Shown here in pieces: positions 10,704 to 18,264 of a DNA stretch of 41,136 bases (position 1 is its first letter; the number at the start of each line of letters is the position of its first letter). A model generated the notes under the pieces. That model was given only the letters and a program-made list of their open reading frames with translations. It did not search any database and was not told the origin of the DNA. The DNA is from Candidatus Limisoma faecipullorum (lineage in GTDB: Bacteria; Bacteroidota; Bacteroidia; Bacteroidales; Muribaculaceae). The position numbers and the translations under genes are program-made. The stretch spans positions 1-41,136 of the forward strand of contig JADIMC010000058.1 in assembly GCA_017694955.1 (NCBI GenBank). Direction: 5' to 3'.

Positions 10704-11588
10704 TTACACGCCAAGAGCATTGCCCAATTGCGCCATCAACGAAAGCACCTGATCGATGTCCGGACACTTCACTATGATTTTCTTATCCGCACCGAGCATA
10801 TAAACACACGGCAATATGCGCATATCATACAAACGTCCCATACCAGGAACAGTCGCCGTAAGCCAAGAATCAGCATCGCCGTCCCTATCCTGTGACCTGT
10901 CGGAATACACAGAAACCACATTTACGGCTCCGCTCTTTATCAGATTATTGGTTGCCACATCCGTACTCAGACGCAATTTATAGATTGAAGTATCGAAATC
11001 ACCGTCAACATTGAATATCAAAACAGTATATTGCGACTGCAACGAATGCAAGCTTCCAGCATCCACACCGTTTTTCTGCAAGTTGATATCACCAAATACG
11101 GAATTAATACGTGAATTGTTGATTTTCGTCACATTTTCCTCTATCTTGTTCTTCAGATTGCCGTCCACTTTCTTGTTATCAAGAAGATGACGGGCAAATA
11201 TAAGATACATATCATCACTACAGAATTGCGACATAGGATTATAAATCTCCGTGTCAATAAATCCTGCAACGGTATTAAGGTTTCCCTCGTTCTTAGCAAC
11301 TTTATCCACGAATTTCTTCACAGACTTATCAACCTCGTCCACATCGGCAAGCGGAAAGAATGAAATATAATCAGTAAACGTTTCTCTGAACGATTCAATA
11401 TTAGTGATTGTCTCCTTATCCAGCTTGCAGTCATCCCACATACTGTTTATCATAAAATTAGAACGCAGATTGACTTTTGTCAACTGATCCGGAATCTGCG
11501 GATATTCAAACAACGGTTCCGCCCCATATCCTACAAACGGCAGCGCCATTGCCACCACATATGCTATACTAATAAAAACACGTCTCAT
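10704..11588 (-). CDS. Exported thioredoxin-like/DUF5106-type protein
   Basis: 294 aa with signal peptide and thioredoxin-fold-like C-terminus (TVLIFNVDGDFDTSIYKLRL... MRILPCVYMLGADKKI). Family call is by resemblance. Confidence 0.7.
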   Translation of the reverse strand: MRRVFISIAYVVAMALPFVGYGAEPLFEYPQIPDQLTKVNLRSNFMINSMWDDCKLDKETITNIESFRETFTDYISFFPLADVDEVDKSVKKFVDKVAKNEGNLNTVAGFIDTEIYNPMSQFCSDDMYLIFARHLLDNKKVDGNLKNKIEENVTKINNSRINSVFGDINLQKNGVDAGSLHSLQSQYTVLIFNVDGDFDTSIYKLRLSTDVATNNLIKSGAVNVVSVYSDRSQDRDGDADSWLTATVPGMGRLYDMRILPCVYMLGADKKIIVKCPDIDQVLSLMAQLGNALGV

Positions 11589-11630
11589 ATTAATCTTTTA
11601 AAACAGCCTTGCAAAAAGCATATACTGTTG

Positions 11631-11638
11631 CAAAGATA
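11631..11638 (-). promoter_or_regulatory. Bacteroidetes -7 box (TATCTTTG) for the DUF5106-type gene
   Basis: Plus-strand CAAAGATA, about 45 bp upstream of the start codon at 11588. Confidence 0.6.
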
Positions 11639-11743
11639 ATGCAATTCAACTGCAAAAACAACCCCTTTTAGATTTGTTATAGCTTGCAACAGACTGTGCC
11701 TAAAAAAATCAAGCAACCTCTTTTTTATGAGGTAACCTTGCAT

Positions 11744-11751
11744 TATCTTTG
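11744..11751 (+). promoter_or_regulatory. Bacteroidetes -7 box (TATCTTTG) for the zeta-like gene
   Basis: TATCTTTG 17 bp before the ATG at 11769. Confidence 0.6.
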
Positions 11752-11768
11752 CAGCAACGTTTGTTGAT

Positions 11769-12350
11769 ATGAGAGAAGAAAAACAGCTTTTCATATTCTG
11801 CGGATGCAACGGTGCAGGAAAGACCACGGCCTCATACACGATGCTGCCTGAGGTGCTGCACTGCAAAGAATTTGTCAATGCTGACGAAATAGCAAAAGGG
11901 TTATCACCATTCAATCCTGAGAAAGTGGCAATCGATGCCGGGAAGCTAATGCTAATCAGGATGAACGAGTTGCTGAAAAACGATGTGACTTTTGCTTTCG
12001 AAACGACATTGGCGACACGGACCTACACTCGTCTGATTGAGCGGGCACAAGAACAAGGCTATAAGGTCACGCTGCTGTTTTTCTGGCTCAACTCTCCAGA
12101 GCTTGCCGTACAAAGAGTCGCGCAAAGAGTGCGCGAGGGCGGTCACAACATTAAAGAAGAAGTCATACGCCGCCGCTACAACTCAGGAATAAGCAACCTG
12201 TTCAATATTTATATGAATAGTGTTGACTACTGGATACTGATTGACAACAGCCAAAATCCAAGAACAATCGTGGCTGAAGGCGGAAGAAATATAAGAACCA
12301 ATATCCATCATCAGGATTTATTTAAAACGATTGAAGAAAATGTCAGATAA
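11769..12350 (+). CDS. Zeta-toxin-family P-loop kinase
   Basis: 193 aa; Walker A FCGCNGAGKTTAS, FVNADEIAKGLSPFNPE, FETTLATRTYTRLI, FFWLNSPELAVQRVAQRVREGGHNI: zeta toxin / PezT-like fold. Confidence 0.88.
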   Translation: MREEKQLFIFCGCNGAGKTTASYTMLPEVLHCKEFVNADEIAKGLSPFNPEKVAIDAGKLMLIRMNELLKNDVTFAFETTLATRTYTRLIERAQEQGYKVTLLFFWLNSPELAVQRVAQRVREGGHNIKEEVIRRRYNSGISNLFNIYMNSVDYWILIDNSQNPRTIVAEGGRNIRTNIHHQDLFKTIEENVR

Positions 12351-12531
12351 AGAAAGCGTAGAACTCAGCCAGAAATTACATTACGGATTGGCATTAGCAG
12401 AACAAAAGATGCTTGAAGAAAAAGCAGTCAAAGACGAGCCTTTGATTGAAGGTTCGCCAAATGGAGAAATCAAAGTAGTGGACGCTCGCGAAGTCCTTGA
12501 CAAAATCACAAACAACGAAAAAATTGACTGA
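12340..12531 (+). CDS. Small hypothetical protein overlapping the zeta-like kinase
   Basis: ATG at 12340 (MSDKESVELSQKLHYGLALAEQKMLEEKAVKDEPLIEGSPNGEIKVVDAREVLDKITNNEKID) overlaps the kinase stop by 11 nt. The track's 12331 start is a TTG. Confidence 0.75.
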   Translation: MSDKESVELSQKLHYGLALAEQKMLEEKAVKDEPLIEGSPNGEIKVVDAREVLDKITNNEKID

Positions 12532-13321
12532 AATATCCAACGACCTCGTTGAACTGCTCAACCGGGAAGCGACGAGAATCAACACCCCGGATTTCATCGA
12601 CAGCGACCCTGTACAGTTTCCACGCCTTTTCAGCTCGTTGCAAGACATAGAAATCGCCGCGCTGCTGTCAGCAACAATTGCCTGGGGAAACCGCAAGATG
12701 ATTTGCAACAATTGCCGCAAGATGCTGCGGCTTATGGACAACCAGCCATACAACTACGTGCTTGACCGAGGCTATGAGGATATCACCGAACGATTCAATA
12801 TTCACCGCACTTTTTTCTCCGACGACTTTGTCTATTTTCTCCGCGGACTGCATCACATATATTCCAAATACCACTCCATCGATGAATTTGCGAAGCGCAA
12901 CAGCGTAGCCGACAACGCCGAACCTTCATGGGAGTTAGTGCGTCTTATGAGCATCGTGTTTGAAGAAGCCAACGGAGGAGCAGGTAACAGCAGATGCTTG
13001 CCAACGGGTTTAGACAAAACAGCATTGAAACGCATCAATATGGCATTGAGATGGCTTGTCAGAGACGACGGGATAGTCGATATAGGAGTATGGAAAAGCA
13101 TTAAGCCATCACAACTGTTCATCCCGCTCGACGTGCACGTAGGCAACACAGCCCGCAGTCTTGGTATGCTCACACGCAAAGCCAACGACAAGCGTTCTGT
13201 GCTTGAACTCACATCAATTCTTCGGAAATTCCGTCCTGACGATCCGGTATTCTACGACTATGCGCTTTTCGGCATCGGAGTCGGCAACAAATACACTGGC
13301 AACCAATCGCCATTAATCTGA
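12497..13321 (+). CDS. TIGR02757 family protein
   Basis: DIEIAALLSATIAWGNRKMICNN... DVHVGNTARSLGML...DPVFYDYALFGIGVGNKY. Probable TTG start inside the preceding ORF. Confidence 0.85.
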   Translation: MTKSQTTKKLTEISNDLVELLNREATRINTPDFIDSDPVQFPRLFSSLQDIEIAALLSATIAWGNRKMICNNCRKMLRLMDNQPYNYVLDRGYEDITERFNIHRTFFSDDFVYFLRGLHHIYSKYHSIDEFAKRNSVADNAEPSWELVRLMSIVFEEANGGAGNSRCLPTGLDKTALKRINMALRWLVRDDGIVDIGVWKSIKPSQLFIPLDVHVGNTARSLGMLTRKANDKRSVLELTSILRKFRPDDPVFYDYALFGIGVGNKYTGNQSPLI

Positions 13322-13323
13322 TA

Positions 13324-14070
13324 TCAACTCAGCAATTTCCTGCACAGATTCCTGAAAAAGAAACCGATATGCCGCACAATCGTCGGCAAGACGCCGTAAT
13401 AATCGCACATTATACGGAAGCGTTCTTTCAATGAGGCCATATGATTCTTGTCGGTCAACCCATCAGTAAGGTAATCAATAATCACAGTTCCCGTATAAGC
13501 GCTTCCTTTCATTTTTTTCAGACAACGCAGACACCATTCATAATCGGCTGAAAAGCGATAACGCAAATCATACGGCTCCGCAATCTCGCGCTTCACGACA
13601 AACGCCTGATGACAAACAAGCATACCCTGTCGAAAACTCTCAAACGTAAGATGCTCAGGAGCTGAAAGATGCCGCATAGCCACAAACTTACGAGAAGCAT
13701 CCACAAGCTGAGTCTGACCATAAACGACATCCGGGAAACCATTCGCCTCTGCAGCCACTGCTATTTCCGACAACGAATCCGGAGAATGAAAAGCATCACC
13801 GGCATTCAAAAATATCAAATACCGCCCCTTTGCTTTGCGAATACCTTTATTCATAGCATCATACAAGCCATTATCCGGTTCCGACACTATCAATATTCCC
13901 TTGATTCCGCTTTCCTTTGCCAATCCGACAGTAGAATCATTCGACTTCCCGTCAATGACAAGATACTCAAAATTGCGAAATGACTGACAGCGCACACTAT
14001 CAAGCGTTGCCGGCAATTCTTTTTCCGCATTGAATGTTATAGTTATTATCGAAAACAATGGTTGTTCCAT
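13324..14070 (-). CDS. Family 2 glycosyltransferase
   Basis: MEQPLFSIITITFNAEKELPATLDSVRCQSFRNFEYLVIDGKSNDST... GT-A fold; FLNAGDAFHSPDSL. Start corrected from 14118 because a -7 box (CAAAGATA, 14087-14094) lies upstream. Confidence 0.92.
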   Translation of the reverse strand: MEQPLFSIITITFNAEKELPATLDSVRCQSFRNFEYLVIDGKSNDSTVGLAKESGIKGILIVSEPDNGLYDAMNKGIRKAKGRYLIFLNAGDAFHSPDSLSEIAVAAEANGFPDVVYGQTQLVDASRKFVAMRHLSAPEHLTFESFRQGMLVCHQAFVVKREIAEPYDLRYRFSADYEWCLRCLKKMKGSAYTGTVIIDYLTDGLTDKNHMASLKERFRIMCDYYGVLPTIVRHIGFFFRNLCRKLLS

Positions 14071-14086
14071 ACATACAATTTGCAAG

Positions 14087-14094
14087 CAAAGATA
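14087..14094 (-). promoter_or_regulatory. -7 box TATCTTTG for the glycosyltransferase gene
   Basis: Plus-strand CAAAGATA, 16 bp upstream of ATG 14070. Confidence 0.6.
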
Positions 14095-14154
14095 AAACTG
14101 CAACGACAAAAAAAGCAAATCAATTCAAAAAACTTTTTTAAGGAGACGATAGAA

Positions 14155-14190
14155 TACAAAAATATGGGGCAATGCTTTCGCATTACCCCA
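14155..14190 (-). terminator. Rho-independent terminator of gdhA
   Basis: Minus-strand RNA TGGGGTAATGC-GAAA-GCATTGCCCCA (one U.G wobble, GNRA tetraloop) followed by TATTTTTGT. On the plus strand the stem has a C/A mismatch, so orientation is minus. Confidence 0.85.
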
Positions 14191-14214
14191 TAAATCATAG
14201 ACAACGTTATATGG

Positions 14215-15552
14215 TTAAATTAAACCTTGTCCCAACATTGCATGTGCAACCTTCATGAAGCCGGCAATATTCGCACCCTTCATATAGTTGATATAGCCAT
14301 CGGGTTGCGTGCCGTATTTCACGCATTGCTCGTGGATGTCGCGCATAATCTGGTGCAAACGCTCGTCAACTTCAGCTTCTGTCCATGTAAGGTGCATTGC
14401 ATTCTGGCTCATTTCCAACCCGGAAGTAGCCACGCCACCAGCGTTCACAGCCTTACCCGGAGCATAGATTACACGATTGTCGATAAACGTATCGATAGCT
14501 TCCGGAGTACAGCCCATATTAGAAACTTCAGCGACAATATGCACTTTGTTTGCAACAAGCATTTCGGCATCTTCCTTGCCAACCTCGTTCTGAGTAGCAC
14601 ACGGTAAAGCAATATCAACCTTGCGCTCCCACGGCTTCTTTCCGGCAAAGAACTGAGCTCCAGGGAATTTTTCCACATAAGGCTCAACAACATCGTTGCC
14701 CGACGCCCTCAACTCAAGCATATAGTCAATCTTCTCTCCGCTTATTCCGTCAGGATCATATACATAACCATCAGGACCAGAAATAGTAACCACCTTGGCA
14801 CCAAGCTGCGTTGCCTTCAAAGCGGCACCCCAAGCAACATTACCAAAGCCGGAAATAGCCACAGTCTTGCCCTTAATATCCTCACCACGACGATGAAGCA
14901 TATTCTGAACAAAATAAAGTGCTCCATAACCAGTAGCTTCCGGACGGATACGTGACCCACCGAAATCCAGACCCTTGCCAGTGAATGTTCCCGTACATTC
15001 CCGCGCGAGTTTCTTGTACATACCGTACATGTAACCTACTTCACGACCACCTACACCGATATCGCCTGCCGGAACATCCTGATCCGGACCCAGATTGCGC
15101 CACAACTCAAGCATAAAAGCCTGGCAGAAACGCATGATTTCACGATCAGACTTTCCACGCGGGCTGAAATCCGATCCACCTTTAGCGCCGCCCATAGGCA
15201 ATGTTGTCAACGCATTCTTAAAGGTTTGTTCAAATCCCAAGAATTTAAGAATCGACAAATTGACAGAAGCATGGAAACGGATACCTCCCTTATACGGACC
15301 GATAGCGTTGTTGAACTGCACCCTGTAACCAGTATTCGTCTGCACCTCACCCTTGTCGTCAACCCAAAGGACACGGAAAGTGAAAATACGGTCAGGCTCG
15401 ACCATTCTCTCTACAATTTTAGCATTCTCAAATTCAGGATGCTGCTCGTAAACGTCTTTTACGGAAAGCAATACTTCCTTGACTGCCTGCAAATACTCCT
15501 TTTCACCAGGATGCTTTGCCTCAAGATCTGATAGAATTTTATCTACATTCAT
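14215..15552 (-). CDS. gdhA: NADP-specific glutamate dehydrogenase
   Basis: MNVDKILSDLEAKHPGEKEYLQAVKEVL...; GPYKGGIRFHASVNLSILKFLGFEQTFKNALTTLPMGGAKGGSDF; GFGNVAWGA. ATG at 15552 with -7 box TACATTTG (plus-strand CAAATGTA 15596-15603) upstream; track start 15630 is too early. Confidence 0.97.
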   Translation of the reverse strand: MNVDKILSDLEAKHPGEKEYLQAVKEVLLSVKDVYEQHPEFENAKIVERMVEPDRIFTFRVLWVDDKGEVQTNTGYRVQFNNAIGPYKGGIRFHASVNLSILKFLGFEQTFKNALTTLPMGGAKGGSDFSPRGKSDREIMRFCQAFMLELWRNLGPDQDVPAGDIGVGGREVGYMYGMYKKLARECTGTFTGKGLDFGGSRIRPEATGYGALYFVQNMLHRRGEDIKGKTVAISGFGNVAWGAALKATQLGAKVVTISGPDGYVYDPDGISGEKIDYMLELRASGNDVVEPYVEKFPGAQFFAGKKPWERKVDIALPCATQNEVGKEDAEMLVANKVHIVAEVSNMGCTPEAIDTFIDNRVIYAPGKAVNAGGVATSGLEMSQNAMHLTWTEAEVDERLHQIMRDIHEQCVKYGTQPDGYINYMKGANIAGFMKVAHAMLGQGLI

Positions 15553-15744
15553 AGCTTTTTGGATTATGGTATGTAATTTTGTTTTTACAACACAACAAAT
15601 GTAGGCAATAAGTTTCAATATTGAATCCAAAAATAGTTAAAATTTAAATCACACATCATCATTTCGCCAGGACAGGCGTGTTCAGCACTATCTTTTTGCA
15701 GCAAAAAATGCAACAACAATTATCAAGATTCAATAAGAAATACT

Positions 15745-15752
15745 TATATTTG
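15745..15752 (+). promoter_or_regulatory. -7 box TATATTTG for the cytidylate-kinase-like gene
   Basis: TATATTTG 22 bp upstream of ATG 15775. Confidence 0.55.
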
Positions 15753-15774
15753 TAGAAACAAAATCAACACAATC

Positions 15775-16398
15775 ATGGCTGACAAAAAATTCATAATAAC
15801 CATAGGCCGCCAATTCGGGAGCGGAGGACATGACATAGGAAAAAAGCTGGCAGAGAAGCTTGGCATTAAATTCTACGACAAGGAGTTGCTATTAGAAGCC
15901 GCAAAAGAAGCAGGACTCAATCCCGCCCTTTTCAAAAAAGCGGATGAAAAACTCCCGTCGTTCTATCTCAGCAACCTTTCAATGAATATCGGATTCTATA
16001 TGCACCAATTCTCGCCATCTGCATCCTACTACGACAGTGTCCAGAAAGCCATCTGCGATATGATCAGAACAGTGGCTGAACGCGAATCCTGCATAATAGT
16101 AGGAAGATGCGCCGACTATCTGCTACGCGACAATCCACGATGCATCAACATATTTATCAGTGCTTCACAGGATGCATGCGCCGAACGGATTGTGAAACGT
16201 ATGGACGGGATGACAATTGACGACGCAAAAAGTCTTGCAAAGAAAGAAAACAAGCTAAGAGCGGAATACTACAATTTCTATACAGACAAAGAATGGGGAC
16301 ATTCCACGTCATACGATCTATGCTTCGACTCATCACGTCTGCCGGAAGACGACATTATTGACATAATAATCGAATACGCAAACAGACGGCTGAAATAA
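15775..16398 (+). CDS. Cytidylate kinase-like family protein
   Basis: 207 aa; ITIGRQFGSGGHDIGKKLAEKLGIKFYDKELL, IIVGRCADYLL. Confidence 0.92.
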   Translation: MADKKFIITIGRQFGSGGHDIGKKLAEKLGIKFYDKELLLEAAKEAGLNPALFKKADEKLPSFYLSNLSMNIGFYMHQFSPSASYYDSVQKAICDMIRTVAERESCIIVGRCADYLLRDNPRCINIFISASQDACAERIVKRMDGMTIDDAKSLAKKENKLRAEYYNFYTDKEWGHSTSYDLCFDSSRLPEDDIIDIIIEYANRRLK

Positions 16399-16405
16399 TC
16401 CGTCG

Positions 16406-16984
16406 TCAACCAATCTCAATCACATCCGTTGTACCTGACGACGGATGTGATTTTTTATAACGGCGCACCGCTAAGTATTCCATCAAAGAATTGGCAGAAT
16501 AAGCCACAAATGCAATACCCGTTATAAGAACCAGCACACTTTCTATTGTCCGTATGTCAGTGAGCAAAATCACGATGCCACAGACAAGCATCAACGCCGG
16601 GACAACATAAAGCCACAATGGCATCTTGACCGACCTGCCCATAGAAAAAAGCATCCAAAACTTAACCAACGAGCCGGCTATAATCAGGACAGCAAACGTA
16701 TAAGAAAGCACTCCTACAAAAAAAGCCGGAGCAGCGACCAAGGCAATGCCTAAAAGCAAACCGCCCACAACAGGCATCAATGCCAGCATATTTACTTTAC
16801 CCATATTTCCACGCGAAAGAAGAGCCACTATGGAAAGACACCCCGGCACAATGAACATCACACCTATTATTATAATAATAGTCTCAAAAATCCGCGCCTG
16901 CGAATGCATAAGAATCAATATCAATCCAGCAATAAACACGAAAATGTTGGAAATCAAAGTCAGCCTGTTATTCATAACAATCAT
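16406..16984 (-). CDS. DUF308/HdeD-like membrane protein
   Basis: 192 aa, about 6 TM segments in paired arrangement. Confidence 0.75.
   Translation of the reverse strand: MIVMNNRLTLISNIFVFIAGLILILMHSQARIFETIIIIIGVMFIVPGCLSIVALLSRGNMGKVNMLALMPVVGGLLLGIALVAAPAFFVGVLSYTFAVLIIAGSLVKFWMLFSMGRSVKMPLWLYVVPALMLVCGIVILLTDIRTIESVLVLITGIAFVAYSANSLMEYLAVRRYKKSHPSSGTTDVIEIG
16418..16457 (+). terminator. Terminator of the cytidylate-kinase-like gene, inside the 3' end of the convergent DUF308 CDS
   Basis: 12-bp perfect stem AATCACATCCGT...ACGGATGTGATT followed by TTTTT. Confidence 0.75.
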
Positions 16985-17121
16985 TTTTCTGTTTCCACGA
17001 AGATACTGACAATCTTTGACATATCATCATTTTTCATAATATTTTTCACCGATGAGTAAGACAAGCAAAATTCCGGCACAACATTTCAGGCATATAACAT
17101 TGCCCTAATACCGATTTACCG

Positions 17122-17129
17122 TATCTTTG
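17122..17129 (+). promoter_or_regulatory. -7 box TATCTTTG for the diacylglycerol-kinase-family gene
   Basis: TATCTTTG 23 bp before ATG 17153. Confidence 0.55.
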
Positions 17130-17152
17130 CAAACAGAGATTTATGTGACCAT

Positions 17153-18124
17153 ATGGACAGCAGAAAAAAAATATTAGTGTTGATAAATCCAATCTCAGGA
17201 ACATCAAACAAAGACTATCTGCCTGAAACAATCAGGCAAAAAATCGACACATCGCTGTTCAACCTGTCCATACGTTTCACCCAGCGCCCTAACCACGCCT
17301 ATCAATTAGCCAAAGAGGCCGCCACAAACGGCTACTACGGAGTGATTGCCGTTGGAGGCGACGGCACCGTAAATGAAACGGCATCTGCCTTATGCGGTAC
17401 CGAGACTGCGCTTGGAATAGTTCCAAACGGCTCAGGCAACGGGCTGGCACGGCATCTGGGCATACCCCTCGACATAGCAGAAGCACTTACCATAATCAAC
17501 AGCTGCAACATAAAACAATACGACTACTGTACTGCCAATCAACACCCGTTTTTTTGCACCTGCGGCGTAGGATTCGACGCCCAAGTAAGTGCAAAATTTG
17601 CAAGAAACGGCAAACGTGGTCCATTTAGCTACGTAAAAAGCGCAGTACTGGAATACCTTAAATACAGACCACAATCCTATAAAATAATAACTCCCGACGG
17701 TGTAATCACAGAGAAGGCATTCATCATCGCTTGTGGCAACGCATCCCAATACGGCAACAACGCATACATCACACCGAATGCCGATATGCAAGACGGGCTG
17801 ATTGATGTAACCGTGATTCTACCAATCACGCCATTCGACACCGCAATACTCGGCATACTGCTATTCTCGAAGCACATAGACCAAGACACCAACATAATAT
17901 CATTCCGCACTCCGTCCCTCACTATAGAACGCGTAAAAAGCGGAATAATGCACCTCGATGGAGAAACTGTGATGATGCCCGAGAATATAGAAATAAAATG
18001 CCATCACCTCGGGCTGAACGTGTTCACCCCCGAAAAACGCCATGAGAAAAGTACCATTTTCAATACCATCGAAACAGGCTTCTGGGACTTTGTCAATTCC
18101 ATACGCTCCGAATTAAAGGTCTGA
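17153..18124 (+). CDS. Diacylglycerol/lipid kinase family protein (YegS/BmrU-like)
   Basis: 323 aa; LVLINPISGT, AVGGDGTVNETASAL, GIVPNGSGNGLARHLGIP. Confidence 0.93.
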   Translation: MDSRKKILVLINPISGTSNKDYLPETIRQKIDTSLFNLSIRFTQRPNHAYQLAKEAATNGYYGVIAVGGDGTVNETASALCGTETALGIVPNGSGNGLARHLGIPLDIAEALTIINSCNIKQYDYCTANQHPFFCTCGVGFDAQVSAKFARNGKRGPFSYVKSAVLEYLKYRPQSYKIITPDGVITEKAFIIACGNASQYGNNAYITPNADMQDGLIDVTVILPITPFDTAILGILLFSKHIDQDTNIISFRTPSLTIERVKSGIMHLDGETVMMPENIEIKCHHLGLNVFTPEKRHEKSTIFNTIETGFWDFVNSIRSELKV

Positions 18125-18264
18125 AGCTTTCGGGTGACAAAAATCAAGTCATCCAAAATATATGTTTTGCAACACATTTCTTTTTTTCTTCAAAAATTAT
18201 ATCTATATTCGTGCGATATTTAAAGTGACCATTATAAATTTTAACTCCAAAACATATAAACCCT

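Noticed and set aside
15553-15630. Extended N-terminus of glutamate dehydrogenase in the ORF track
   Set aside because: It reaches upstream of a -7 box (CAAATGTA, 15596-15603) and does not resemble GDH; start at 15552 is better.
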